Part shown: positions 1 to 9,241 of the stretch, piece after piece
Layout of the letters: each line of letters starts with the position of its first letter
Position numbering within the stretch: the first letter of the stretch is position 1
The notes under the pieces: model-generated
Told to the model about the DNA's origin: nothing
What the model saw: only the letters and a program-made list of their open reading frames with translations
Database searches by the model: none
Program-made: the position numbers and the translations under genes
Assembly (NCBI RefSeq): GCF_900199455.1
Contig: NZ_FZQR01000003.1
Location: forward strand, 310,001-374,000
DNA from: Mesorhizobium carmichaelinearum
GTDB lineage: Bacteria > Pseudomonadota > Alphaproteobacteria > Rhizobiales > Rhizobiaceae
Length of the DNA: 64,000 nucleotides
Direction of reading: 5' to 3'

Positions 1-1344
1 AAGGAGATGTGGCGCGAGGCCGGCGGGGCGGCCTTCAACCCCGGCAATTACTACTATGTCGGCGGCAACTCGAAATTCTACGGCGCGGTGCTGATCCGCT
101 ACCGCAAGGAAGATTTTTCGGCCATGGAGCACTTTGGCGGCGTCTCGCCGGCCTGGCCGTTTTCCTATGACGAGTTCGAACCCTGGTATTCCAAGGCCGA
201 GCAGCTGTTTCGCGTGCGCGGCACACTGGGCGAGGATCCGACCGAGCCGTTTCATTCGATCCCCTATGCCTACAAACCGGTGCCCGACGAGGCGCCGATC
301 GCCCGCGCCCGCGCAGAGCTCAAGGGCCTCGGCCTGCATCCGGCCTCACTGCCGCTCGGCGTCGACATCGATACCTGGCTCAGGGAAGGCAGAACCGGCT
401 GGGACGCTTTCCCCAACACCGGCCAGGGCAAGATGGACGCCCAGACGGCGCCACTGGCGGCGGCGCTCAAGGACAGCAACATACGGCTCGAGACCGGCTG
501 CTACGTCGAGTATCTCGAGGCGGCACCCGACGGCAAAAGCATCGTCGCGATCCACTATCGCCAGAATGGCGAGCTGAAGAAAGTGTCGCCGAAGCTGGTC
601 ATCCTCTCCGCCGGCGCAGTCAATTCCGCCGTCATCCTGCTGCGCTCGCCTTCATCCGCCAATGGAAAGGGGGGCGGCAAGGGTCTCGCCAACCGCTCCG
701 ACCAGGTTGGCCGCAATTTCATGAACCACAATTCGAGCGCCATGCTGGCCATCGATCCACGCCGCAGGAACGATGCCGTCTACCAGAAGACGCTGATGCT
801 GAACGACTATTATTTGTCCGACGGCAAGGGCGGCAAGCCGCTCGGCAATGTCCAGTTGCTCGGCAAGATCGACGGCAACATGCTCAAGGCCAATGTGAAG
901 ACGATGCCGAAATTCGCGCTGGATTACATGGCCGGCCACGCCGTCGACTGGTATTTGATGTGCGAGGACCTGCCCGATCCCGAAAGCTGCATCATGGTCG
1001 ACGGCAAGGACATCGTCATGCAGTGGCGGCGTTCCAACATGCAGTCGCTCGACGGGCTGACCAAGGTGATGCGCGAGAACTTCCGCGCCTGCGGTTATCC
1101 CATCGTGCTGTCGCGCCCCTTCGACAAGCGCACCCCCTCGCACCAATGCGGCACGGTCAAAATGGGCGACGATCCGGCAATCTCCCCGCTCGACCCCTTC
1201 TGCCGGTCGTTCGACCACCAGAACCTGTTCGTCGTCGACGGCAGTTTTTTGCCCAACTCGGCTGCCGTGAATCCCGCGCTGTCGATCGCGGCTCAGGCGC
1301 TGCGGGTGGCGGACCATATCCGCAAGGTGGAGCTCGCCGCATGA
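1..1344 (+). CDS. GMC family FAD-dependent oxidoreductase (5' truncated by window)
   Basis: C-terminal part, about 447 residues, of a glucose-methanol-choline oxidoreductase. The frame is open from base 1, so the N-terminal FAD Rossmann motif lies outside the window and the first internal ATG (base 7) is not the true start. The GGNSKFYG segment near the beginning fits the family's FAD-contact region, and SAGAVNSAVILLRS fits the mid-protein AGA region. The C-terminal GMC domain has HQCGT and NPALSIAAQ, with the expected catalytic His and Asn. Such enzymes oxidise alcohols or sugar-type hydroxyls and reduce a quinone, cytochrome or oxygen. It heads, or belongs to, a + strand cluster with an SDR, a second GMC enzyme, a Dabb protein and an MFS transporter. 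The substrate cannot be read from sequence. Confidence 0.9.
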   Translation, partial: KEMWREAGGAAFNPGNYYYVGGNSKFYGAVLIRYRKEDFSAMEHFGGVSPAWPFSYDEFEPWYSKAEQLFRVRGTLGEDPTEPFHSIPYAYKPVPDEAPIARARAELKGLGLHPASLPLGVDIDTWLREGRTGWDAFPNTGQGKMDAQTAPLAAALKDSNIRLETGCYVEYLEAAPDGKSIVAIHYRQNGELKKVSPKLVILSAGAVNSAVILLRSPSSANGKGGGKGLANRSDQVGRNFMNHNSSAMLAIDPRRRNDAVYQKTLMLNDYYLSDGKGGKPLGNVQLLGKIDGNMLKANVKTMPKFALDYMAGHAVDWYLMCEDLPDPESCIMVDGKDIVMQWRRSNMQSLDGLTKVMRENFRACGYPIVLSRPFDKRTPSHQCGTVKMGDDPAISPLDPFCRSFDHQNLFVVDGSFLPNSAAVNPALSIAAQALRVADHIRKVELAA

Positions 1345-1350
1345 TAGGTC

Positions 1351-1520
1351 AGCGCCGCCCCTCATCCGCCTGCCGGCACCTTCTCCCCGTGAACGGGGAG
1401 AAGAAAGCTGGCCGCAACCTCGGCGCTTCCTTGGCAATTGGCGAAAGCGGCGATGACAGCATCCTTCTCCCCGTCACTATACGGGGAGAAGTGCCCGGCA
1501 GGGCGATGAGGGGCGGTGCT
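1351..1520. repeat. RIME-like intergenic mosaic element
   Basis: About 170 bp between two genes with long imperfect inverted arms: 1351-1404 starts with GCGCCGCCCCTCATC, and 1464-1520 ends with the complementary GATGAGGGGCGGTGC. Each arm also contains its own hairpin around CTTCTCCCC/GGGGAGAAG (about 1380-1402 and 1464-1491). Size, arm sequence and intergenic position match the RIME family of rhizobial repeats. It could fold in the mRNA between the two genes. Confidence 0.75.
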
Positions 1521-1543
1521 GACATCCTCAAGGCTAGCGTCCA

Positions 1544-2305
1544 ATGACCCGCCCCGCTGCCATCGTCACCGGCGGCGCGCGCGGCATTGGGCTGGCCTGT
1601 GCGGAAGCGCTGGCCGATGCCGGCTTCGACATCCTCATCGCCGACCTTGCTGAACGTGCTGCCGACGGGCTCGCCGAAAACATCACCCCGCGCGGCGCAA
1701 AATTCGCCTACGTCAGATGCGATATCGCCGACCTCGATGGTCACGCCGCGCTGGTCGACGCCGCAACGAATGCCTTCGGCCGCATCGACTGCCTGGTCAA
1801 CAATGCTGGCGTCGGCGCCGTGGTGCGCGGCGATCTGCTGGAGCTCAAGCCCGAAAATTTCGACCGTACGCTTGATATCAACCTGCGCGGCACGGTCTTC
1901 CTCAGCCAGGCCGTCGCCAAGGCGATGCTGGCCGCACCGGGCGACCACGCAAAATCGATCATCACCGTCACCTCGGTCAGCGCCGAGATGGCCTCGCCCG
2001 AGCGCTCCGAATATTGCATCTCGAAGGCCGGGCTTTCCATGTGGGTGAAGAACCTGGCACTGCGCCTCGCCCCTGAAAACATCGGCGTGTTCGAGCTGCG
2101 GCCAGGCATCATCCGCACCGATATGACGGCAGGCGTGACCGCTAAATACGATGCCTTGATCCACAGCGGGCTGGTGCCGGCCAAACGCTGGGGCGAGGCC
2201 TCCGACATCGGCGCGATGGTGGCGACACTTGCCGCCGGCAAGCTCGGCTTTTCGACCGGCTCGATCATCAACGTCGACGGCGCGCTCTCCGTGCCGCGAC
2301 TGTAA
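1544..2305 (+). CDS. SDR family NAD(P)-dependent oxidoreductase
   Basis: A 253-residue classical short-chain dehydrogenase/reductase, usual length for the family. The cofactor motif TGGARGIG is at residues 9-16 and NNAG at 86-89. The catalytic set is Ser144, Tyr157 and Lys161 (YxxxK). The C-terminus ends with the usual N-V-D-G-A segment. It is separated from the upstream GMC gene by the RIME-like repeat and ends 12 bases before the next GMC gene, so the two are probably co-transcribed. It probably interconverts a secondary alcohol and ketone in the same catabolic route. The specificity is unknown. Confidence 0.9.
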   Translation: MTRPAAIVTGGARGIGLACAEALADAGFDILIADLAERAADGLAENITPRGAKFAYVRCDIADLDGHAALVDAATNAFGRIDCLVNNAGVGAVVRGDLLELKPENFDRTLDINLRGTVFLSQAVAKAMLAAPGDHAKSIITVTSVSAEMASPERSEYCISKAGLSMWVKNLALRLAPENIGVFELRPGIIRTDMTAGVTAKYDALIHSGLVPAKRWGEASDIGAMVATLAAGKLGFSTGSIINVDGALSVPRL

Positions 2306-2317
2306 GTGGATGAGACA

Positions 2318-3946
2318 ATGACCGACTACATCATCGTGGGCGCCGGCCCGGCCGGCTGTGTTCTGGCCAACCGGCTGAGCGAGGACCCCTCGAATTCCGT
2401 GCTGCTGCTGGAAGCCGGCGGCAAGGACTGGCATCCCTACATCCACATGCCGGCGGGCTTCGCCAAGATGACCAAGGGCATCGCGTCCTGGGGCTGGTCG
2501 ACCGTGCCGCAGAAAAACATGAAGGACCGCGTCTTCTGGTACACCCAGGCCAAGGTCGTCGGCGGCGGCTCCTCCATCAACGCCCAGATCTACACGCGCG
2601 GCAACGCCCGCGACTATGACGCGTGGGAGAAGGAAGAGGGGCTGAGCGGCTGGAGCTACCGCGACGTGCTGCCCTATTTCAAACGCGCCGAGAACAACCA
2701 GCGCTACGCCAACGATTTCCACGGCGACCAGGGACCGCTCGGCGTTTCGAACCCGATCTCGCCGCTGCCGATCTGCGAGGCCTATTTCCGCGCCGGCCAG
2801 GAGATGGGCATTCCCTTCAATCCGGATTTCAACGGAGCGAGCCAGGAAGGCGTCGGCTACTACCAGCTGACCCAGAAGGACGCCCGGCGCTCGTCTGCTT
2901 CGGTCGCCTATCTCAAGCCGATCCGCGCGCGCAAGAACCTGACCGTCCGGACCGATGTCCTGGTGACCCGCATCATCGTCGAAAAGGGCCGCGCCATCGG
3001 CGTCGAAATCGTTGACCGGCCCGGCGGCGAAAAGAAAATCCTGCGTGCCGATCGCGAGGTGATCGTCTCGTCCGGCGCCATCGGTTCACCAAAACTGCTG
3101 ATGCAGTCGGGCATCGGTCCGGCCGACCACCTGAAATCGGTGGGCGTGACACCCGTGCATGACCTGCCTGGCGTCGGCTCGAACATGCAGGACCATCTCG
3201 ATCTGTTCGTCATCGCCGAATGCACCGGCGATCACACTTACGACAACTACGCCAAGCTGCACCGAACGGCCTGGGCCGGCCTGCAATATCTCTTGCTGAA
3301 GAAGGGCCCCGTGGCCTCCAGCCTGTTCGAGACCGGCGGCTTCTGGTACGCCGACCCGACAGCCGCCTCGCCCGACATCCAGTTCCATCTCGGCCTGGGC
3401 TCCGGCATCGAAGCCGGTGTCGAGAAGCTGAACAACCCAGGCGTCACCTTGAACTCGGCCTTCCTGCGCCCGCGCTCGCGCGGCACGGTGCGGCTGAAGA
3501 GCGCCGACCCGGCCGACCATCCATTGATCGACCCGAACTACTGGTCCGATCCCTATGACCGCGCCATGTCGATCAAAGGGCTGCGGCTGGCACGCGAGAT
3601 CATGCGGCAGAAGGCGCTTGCTCCTTACGTGCTGCGCGAAGTGCTGCCTGGTCCATCGCTGGCGACCGACGAAGAACTGTTCGACTACGCCTGCCGCACC
3701 GCAAAGACCGACCACCATCCCGTCGGCACCTGCCGCATGGGCCATGACGAGATGGCCGTGGTGACACCGGACCTGCGGCTGCGCGGCATCGAAGGTCTGC
3801 GCGTCTGCGACGCCTCGGTGATGCCGCGCGTGCCTTCCTCCAACACCAATGCCCCGACCATCATGGTCGGCGAAAAGGGCGCCGACCTGATCCTCGGTCG
3901 CGAACCGCTGCCGCCGGCTGTGTTTTCCGGCAACCGGGCTGCTTGA
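2318..3946 (+). CDS. GMC family oxidoreductase (choline dehydrogenase-like)
   Basis: Full-length GMC enzyme of 542 residues from the ATG at 2318; an in-frame GTG at 2306 is the alternative start. VGAGPAG (residues 7-13) is the FAD dinucleotide-binding motif, followed by LLLEAGG. GGGSSINAQIYTRG is the family signature. The C-terminal domain carries HHPVGTCRMG and SNTNAPT, placing the catalytic His near 467 and Asn near 511. This resembles BetA-like membrane-associated dehydrogenases, but no bet genes are nearby, so choline is not assumed. It is the second GMC enzyme in the operon and is followed 11 bases later by the Dabb gene. Confidence 0.9.
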   Translation: MTDYIIVGAGPAGCVLANRLSEDPSNSVLLLEAGGKDWHPYIHMPAGFAKMTKGIASWGWSTVPQKNMKDRVFWYTQAKVVGGGSSINAQIYTRGNARDYDAWEKEEGLSGWSYRDVLPYFKRAENNQRYANDFHGDQGPLGVSNPISPLPICEAYFRAGQEMGIPFNPDFNGASQEGVGYYQLTQKDARRSSASVAYLKPIRARKNLTVRTDVLVTRIIVEKGRAIGVEIVDRPGGEKKILRADREVIVSSGAIGSPKLLMQSGIGPADHLKSVGVTPVHDLPGVGSNMQDHLDLFVIAECTGDHTYDNYAKLHRTAWAGLQYLLLKKGPVASSLFETGGFWYADPTAASPDIQFHLGLGSGIEAGVEKLNNPGVTLNSAFLRPRSRGTVRLKSADPADHPLIDPNYWSDPYDRAMSIKGLRLAREIMRQKALAPYVLREVLPGPSLATDEELFDYACRTAKTDHHPVGTCRMGHDEMAVVTPDLRLRGIEGLRVCDASVMPRVPSSNTNAPTIMVGEKGADLILGREPLPPAVFSGNRAA

Positions 3947-3957
3947 AGGGAAAGAAA

Positions 3958-4275
3958 ATGATCAGGCACTGTGTCTTCGTCAGGTTTCGCGACGATGTTC
4001 CCGAGGACGAGCGCGCGGCGATCCATGCCGACCTCGAAGCGCTACGCCAGGTGATCGACGGCATGGACACCGTCCAGTTCAGCGCCAACGTCAGCCCCGA
4101 ACCTTTCGCACGTGGCTTCAGCCATGGCTTCACCATCGATTTCCGCGATGTCGCCGCGCGCGACGCCTATCTCGTGCATGAAGCGCACCAGCGCGCCGGC
4201 GCAAGACTGGTCGCAGCACTCGAAGGCGGCACCGATGGATTGATGGTCTTCGACCTCGACCTTACGAAAAAGTGA
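3958..4275 (+). CDS. Dabb family (stress-responsive A/B barrel) protein
   Basis: A 105-residue protein beginning MIRHCVFVRF, which is typical of the Dabb dimeric alpha/beta-barrel fold. The ATG at 3958 follows a GAAGGGAAAG ribosome-binding site. A central GFSHGFTIDF strand and the C-terminal HEAHQRAG segment also fit the family. Dabb proteins are small, cytosolic and mostly of unknown chemistry; some act as cyclases or isomerases. Its position between a GMC dehydrogenase and a transporter suggests an accessory step in the same catabolic pathway. Confidence 0.8.
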   Translation: MIRHCVFVRFRDDVPEDERAAIHADLEALRQVIDGMDTVQFSANVSPEPFARGFSHGFTIDFRDVAARDAYLVHEAHQRAGARLVAALEGGTDGLMVFDLDLTKK

Positions 4276-4365
4276 CCGGCGGTTCTTCGAAAGCCGGCTG
4301 ATCGCTGTTCTCTTTTGCAAGCAGGGCGACATATCGTTCCTTTGGGGGAGCCAAAGGAGGACGCC

Positions 4366-5589
4366 TTGAATCTCACCGCCGAGCAGAAGAAAACCGTTCT
4401 GGCCTCATTCCTGGGCTGGACGCTCGACGCTTTTGATTTCTTCCTTCTGACGTTCCTGCTCACCGATATTGCGAGTGAATTCCACACCGATGTCCCGGCA
4501 GTCTCAAAGGCACTGTTCCTGACCTTGGCGACGCGCTTCATCGGCGCGTTCTTCTTTGGCATGCTCGCCGACAAATACGGGCGCAAGCCCATCCTCATGC
4601 TCAACATCGTCAGCTATTCGGTGATCGGCGCGCTCGCCGCCTTCTCGCCCAATCTCGGCATCTTCCTAGCGCTACGTGCTTTGTTCGGCATCGCCATGGG
4701 CGGCGAATGGGGGCTCGGCAGTTCGCTCGCCATGGAATCCATCCCGCCCAGCGCCCGCGGCATGGTCTCGGGCATTCTGCAATGCGGCTATCCGGCCGGT
4801 TACCTCTTGGCGGCGGTGGTCTACGGTCTGCTCTATCAACAGACGATCGGCGGCTACACGGTCGGCTGGCGCGCCATGTTCCTGCTCTCCTTCGTGCCGG
4901 CGCTGATCGTGCTCTTCATCCGCTCGCACGTGCCGGAATCGCCGGCCTTCGTCGAGGCGCAGAAATCCGTCAAGCCGGGGCTCCTGGAAACGCTGCAGAA
5001 GCACTGGGGCGTGGCGCTCTATGCCGTCGTGCTGATGATGTTCTTCAATTTCTTCAGCCATGGCACGCAGGACCTCTACCCGACCTTCCTGAAGAAGCAG
5101 CACGGCTTTGATCCGCACACGGTGAGTTGGATCACCATCGTCGCCAATCTCGGCGCCATTGTCGGCGGCCTGACATTCGGCGCGCTGTCCGAGAAGATCG
5201 GCCGCGTCAACGCCATCACTCTGGCCTGCCTGATCGCCCTGCCGTCGATTCCGCTGTGGGCGTACAGCACGACGCCGTTCATGCTCGCCATCGGCGCCTT
5301 CGTCATGCAGATCGCGGTCCAGGGCGCCTGGGGCGTCATCCCCGTGCATCTCAACGAACTGTCACCCGGCGCGGTGCGCGCGACCTTGCCCGGCTTCATC
5401 TATCAGGCCGGCAATCTCGCGGCGTCCTATGGCGGTCCGTATCAGGCGGGAATCGCGGAAAGCGCCGGAGGCAGTTACGGCTACGCGCTGGCGCTTTTCG
5501 CTGGCGTGGTCGCCGTCTGCATCATCGTCGTCATCCGCTTCAGTCCGGAACGGCGCGGCCAAGTGATGACGGTTCTGGAGCGCAGCTAA
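4366..5589 (+). CDS. MFS transporter, sugar-acid/lactate-type
   Basis: A major facilitator superfamily permease with about 12 membrane segments. The motif-A loop GMLADKYGRKP lies between TM2 and TM3, and RALFGIAMGGEWGLGSS resembles the lactate/sialate/aromatic-acid porter group. The start is set by a strong AAAGGAGG (4353-4360) five bases before a TTG at 4366, giving 407 residues; an upstream in-frame ATG at 4315 has no such site. It is the last gene of the + strand cluster and probably imports the substrate of the GMC and SDR enzymes. Its end overlaps the convergent DMT gene by four bases. Confidence 0.85.
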   Translation: MNLTAEQKKTVLASFLGWTLDAFDFFLLTFLLTDIASEFHTDVPAVSKALFLTLATRFIGAFFFGMLADKYGRKPILMLNIVSYSVIGALAAFSPNLGIFLALRALFGIAMGGEWGLGSSLAMESIPPSARGMVSGILQCGYPAGYLLAAVVYGLLYQQTIGGYTVGWRAMFLLSFVPALIVLFIRSHVPESPAFVEAQKSVKPGLLETLQKHWGVALYAVVLMMFFNFFSHGTQDLYPTFLKKQHGFDPHTVSWITIVANLGAIVGGLTFGALSEKIGRVNAITLACLIALPSIPLWAYSTTPFMLAIGAFVMQIAVQGAWGVIPVHLNELSPGAVRATLPGFIYQAGNLAASYGGPYQAGIAESAGGSYGYALALFAGVVAVCIIVVIRFSPERRGQVMTVLERS

Positions 5590-6431
5590 CCAAGCCTCAG
5601 CGCGATAACCCCGGCGACGATGCTGAGCGCGGCGGCGCCGCGCCAGCCCGTCATCTTCTCGCCGAGCGCGTAGACCGAGATCAGCATGGCGAACAGGATC
5701 GAGGTCTCGCGCAGCGATGCCACCGAGGCGATCGGCGCCTTGGTCATCGCCCACATCACGATCCAGTAGGCCGCGCCGCTGAGCACGCCGGTGAACAGTC
5801 CGGTCTTCCAGTCGCGCGCCAGGATAGGAAGCGCCTTGGGCCCGCGGAAGATGAGGCACAGCACCAGCGCGCCAAAGGCATCGCAGATGAACAGCCAGGC
5901 GGCATAGCTTTGCGCGGTTGCCGCCAGCCGCGCGCCGCTGCCGTCGGACAGCGTATAACTGGCGATGAACACCGATGTGCCGAAGGCAAAGCCGACGGCG
6001 CGCAGATTGAGCTTCTCCAGATGTGCGCCGCCACGAAACGACATCACCAGCGTGCCGGCCGACAACAGCAGGATGCCGACTATGGCGAGCGGCGCCGGCA
6101 CTTCGGCGACGACGAACATGCCGCCAATCGCGGCCAGCAAAGGTGCCGTGCCGCGCGCCAGCGGATAGGTCTGGGCAAAATCGCCAGCCTGGTAGGCGCC
6201 GATCAGGAAGGTGCGGTAGCCCATGTGGAAAATGACGGAGGCGATGATGTAGGGCCACACTTCCGCCTTCGGGAACTCGACGAAGGGCAGCACCACGAGT
6301 GCGGCCGCCCCCATGCCGAGCGTCATCAGCGTGATCGACAGGAAGCGGTCGAGATGGACCTTGACCAGCGCGTTCCAGATCGCGTGCATGGCGGCGGCGG
6401 CAAGCACCGCGAAGAAGACGAAAAGCGTCAT
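5586..6431 (-). CDS. EamA/DMT family transporter
   Basis: A 281-residue hydrophobic protein with about ten predicted membrane helices in two repeated EamA halves, the usual architecture of drug/metabolite transporters. It begins MTLFVFFAVLAAAAMHAIWN; AMHAIWNALVK is typical of the first helix in this family. It is convergent with, and overlaps by four bases, the MFS gene. It lies 7 bases downstream of the EEP-family hydrolase gene and is probably co-transcribed with it. The transported compound is unknown. Confidence 0.85.
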   Translation of the reverse strand: MTLFVFFAVLAAAAMHAIWNALVKVHLDRFLSITLMTLGMGAAALVVLPFVEFPKAEVWPYIIASVIFHMGYRTFLIGAYQAGDFAQTYPLARGTAPLLAAIGGMFVVAEVPAPLAIVGILLLSAGTLVMSFRGGAHLEKLNLRAVGFAFGTSVFIASYTLSDGSGARLAATAQSYAAWLFICDAFGALVLCLIFRGPKALPILARDWKTGLFTGVLSGAAYWIVMWAMTKAPIASVASLRETSILFAMLISVYALGEKMTGWRGAAALSIVAGVIALRLG

Positions 6432-6438
6432 TTCGGCC

Positions 6439-7347
6439 TTACCGACCTCCCAAGCCGAGCGGCGTTTCGAGATCGATATCGATCCGGACCGGGAAGTGGT
6501 CGGACGCCACCTCGCCTATGTCGGCGTTGATCGAGCGGACCCGCCCAGCGAACATGCCGCCGACGAAACAGTGGTCGAGCCGGCGCTTTGCCAGCCTGCC
6601 GTCGATGATCTTCTCATGGGTATGGAAGTCATTCGCCGGTTCGATAGCAACGGCGGCGGCATCGACGAAGCCGTCGATATAGGCCGCACCGCGATGATAG
6701 GGCGTGCTGCCGACGATGCGGCGATATTCGGCGCTGCCCGGCTCCATGTTGAAATCGCCCATCCAGATCGCCGCCAGCGGATTTTCCGGCGCGGCTTCGC
6801 CGCTGGTCCAGTTGCGCGCAGGCTCGTCATCAGTGCCGCTCCACGGCCCGCCTTCGGAGGGCGCGCGGCGATGTTCGGCAAGCAGGTAGTTGATCTGCTC
6901 CAGCCGCTCCTCCGCGGCGATATGGGCAAGATGCAGCGAAAACACCCGCACCGGGCCGGCCGGCGTGCGGATCATGCATTCCAAAGCCGCGTTGCGGGTG
7001 TTGAGCGGCCGCAAGGTGCGGCGCATCGGCAGCGCATGCAGCCGTGACCAGACGATTGGCAGCTTCGACAGCACCATCGTGCCGAACTGCCGGCGCTGGT
7101 TGACCAGGCGGCCGTCCTGCCGCTCGCTGGCATCCATGTCGAAGGCCGGGCCGTAGACCCAGTGATAGTCAGGCAGCAGGCGCGACAGCAGTTCCGGCTG
7201 ATCGTCGAAATTGCTGCGTTGCCAGTGCCGCTCGACCTCTTGCAGGGCAATGATGTCGGCGCCGTCAACGACCCGGGCCGCGCGCGAAAGATCGTAGCGG
7301 CCGTCACCGCCAAACCCGTACTGGATGTTGTAGCTGACCAGCTTCAT
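6439..7347 (-). CDS. Endonuclease/exonuclease/phosphatase (EEP) family hydrolase
   Basis: A 302-residue EEP-fold metal-dependent phosphoesterase. Family motifs are visible: SYNIQYG with Asn7, LQEVE with Glu37 (metal ligand), GDFNMEPGS in the middle and SDHFPV with Asp283-His284 at the C-terminus. No signal peptide is seen, so it is probably cytosolic. Relatives include phosphodiesterases, sphingomyelinase-like and endonuclease-like enzymes, and motif content alone cannot assign the substrate. It is followed closely by the DMT transporter. Confidence 0.85.
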   Translation of the reverse strand: MKLVSYNIQYGFGGDGRYDLSRAARVVDGADIIALQEVERHWQRSNFDDQPELLSRLLPDYHWVYGPAFDMDASERQDGRLVNQRRQFGTMVLSKLPIVWSRLHALPMRRTLRPLNTRNAALECMIRTPAGPVRVFSLHLAHIAAEERLEQINYLLAEHRRAPSEGGPWSGTDDEPARNWTSGEAAPENPLAAIWMGDFNMEPGSAEYRRIVGSTPYHRGAAYIDGFVDAAAVAIEPANDFHTHEKIIDGRLAKRRLDHCFVGGMFAGRVRSINADIGEVASDHFPVRIDIDLETPLGLGGR

Positions 7348-7562
7348 TGCTTATCCGGCTCACTTTCGGTGATGGCAGTAGCGGCTCAGGGGATTGCTTG
7401 CAATGTGCAGGAGAATGCAAGCGGCTTGTGCCAGAAGCCCTCCTCCGACCCTGCTGCGCGATCATGCACCGATTCCGGACCGCTCCGGTATCCTCCGCAC
7501 GCCGGAAAACGCCGCGAGGCGCCTCAGGGACGCCGGCGGCTCAGGTCTGACGATGAGCCGTC

Positions 7563-9116
7563 CTAATAGGTCGTCAGCGGCTGGAACCGGCCAGCCGGAG
7601 ACGCCGCCAGTTCCGCCCAGTCGATCTCTTCCTCGAGCCGGTGATAGGCTTCATCGCCGATCGTGCCGTTGCGGCGCAGTTCCTCGAGGGTGTCGCGCTG
7701 GCGGTTGATCGCGTAGAGGCGCAGCCGGTCGTATTCGGTCGCGGCTTGAGCGTCCTCCGGGTTTTCCGCAACGACGCGCTGAGCCTCGTACTGCTCGCGC
7801 ACGACAGCCGCCGCGGCTGACGTCTTGCGGCTCAACACGTCGAGTGCGGCCTGCATGATGGCGACACGTGCCTGCGCCACCTCATTGTCGACCGTCCTAT
7901 CCGGATCGAAGTTGAGTACCCGCAGCAGAGGCTTCAGCGTCATCCCCTGCAGCACCAGCGTGCCCAGAACCACGGCGAAGGCGGCAAGCACGATCGGATC
8001 GCGACCGGGAAAGCCGGCGGGCAGCGCGATGGCCACCACCAGCGTCACCAGCCCGCGCATACCGCACCAGCCGACGAGCACGGCGCCGCCAAATGTCGGC
8101 ACATCCCGCTTCCTGTCTTCGCCACCGAAGCGGGCAAACCATCGTATGATTGCAACGTAACTCGCCACCCAGACGAGGCGTGCCACAATGACCACGACCA
8201 GCACCGTCGCGGCGAAGAGAAAGGCTTGGCCTTGCCCTTCGCCCGAAAGCCGGCCGACGATCGATCGCGCCTGCAGGCCCATCAGCACGAAAGCCAGCAC
8301 GTTGAGCACGAACACCGCCGACTCCCACACCGAATAGGTGCTGACGCGCCGCCTTGCCGACATGCGGCGTGGCGCCCTGCGCGCAAGGGTGATGGCGTAG
8401 ACGACGATGGTGATGATGGCGGAAAGACCGAGCTTGTCGGCCAGGATCCACACACCGAATGTCCCGGCGAACTGCACCACCGTGCTGCTCGCCGCATCCT
8501 CGATCCGAGTGAGCGTCAGCAGCGAGAAGCGGCCAAGCAGATAGCCGGCGATCAGGCTGCCTATGGTTGACAGCAGGATCGTCGGAATGGCGTTGCTCAG
8601 CATGATCGAACCGAGTGCTGCCGAAACCGCCAGGCGGTAGATCAAGAGTGCTGTGGCATCGTTGAGCAGGCTCTCGCCCTGCAGGATGGCGGTGATGCGG
8701 TGCGGCACCTTGAATTGGCTGAGCACGGCTGATGCCGCGACTGCATCCGGTGGCGCGACGATGGCGCCGAGCGCGATCGCCGCGGCGATGGGCAGGCCGG
8801 CCATCTTCCAGCCGACGAAGGCAACGACGACAGTGGTGAAGACGACGGCGCCAAGCGCCAGCAGCAACAGCGACAGCCGGTAGCGCTTCAGGTCACGCAG
8901 CGACGTGTCATAGGCGGCATCGAGAAGCACCGGCGCGATGAACAGCGCAAGCGCCAGTTCCGGATCGATCTCGATGATTGGCGCGCCAGGCACGAAAGCA
9001 ATGGCGACCCCGGCCAAGGCCAGCAGGGACGGATAGGGAATCTCCAGCCGCCGCGACAGCGCCGTCAGCGCAACGGCCGTCAAAAGCAGGATAAGGGTGA
9101 GTTCGAAAAGAGCCAT
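7563..9116 (-). CDS. Na+/H+ antiporter (CPA1 family)
   Basis: A 517-residue monovalent cation:proton antiporter with about 12 N-terminal helices and a hydrophilic C-terminal tail of roughly 110 residues. APPDAVAASAVL and GESLLNDATALLIYR are the conserved CPA1 transport motifs; the Asn-Asp pair binds the cation. The cytosolic tail (from about residue 405) is charged and likely regulatory. It stands alone, with 215 bases to the EEP gene downstream. It probably exports Na+ or K+ in exchange for protons at the inner membrane. Confidence 0.9.
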   Translation of the reverse strand: MALFELTLILLLTAVALTALSRRLEIPYPSLLALAGVAIAFVPGAPIIEIDPELALALFIAPVLLDAAYDTSLRDLKRYRLSLLLLALGAVVFTTVVVAFVGWKMAGLPIAAAIALGAIVAPPDAVAASAVLSQFKVPHRITAILQGESLLNDATALLIYRLAVSAALGSIMLSNAIPTILLSTIGSLIAGYLLGRFSLLTLTRIEDAASSTVVQFAGTFGVWILADKLGLSAIITIVVYAITLARRAPRRMSARRRVSTYSVWESAVFVLNVLAFVLMGLQARSIVGRLSGEGQGQAFLFAATVLVVVIVARLVWVASYVAIIRWFARFGGEDRKRDVPTFGGAVLVGWCGMRGLVTLVVAIALPAGFPGRDPIVLAAFAVVLGTLVLQGMTLKPLLRVLNFDPDRTVDNEVAQARVAIMQAALDVLSRKTSAAAAVVREQYEAQRVVAENPEDAQAATEYDRLRLYAINRQRDTLEELRRNGTIGDEAYHRLEEEIDWAELAASPAGRFQPLTTY

Positions 9117-9241
9117 GGGCGGTTACTTCAATGAGACGGGAGTGCCGGTGCAAATATTCGTGCAGGATGCGGTGGATTGGCCAACAAACTCAAGCCCTCT
9201 GGCCGTACGCCTCAAGCAGCCTCCTGCCCTACAACACCGGT

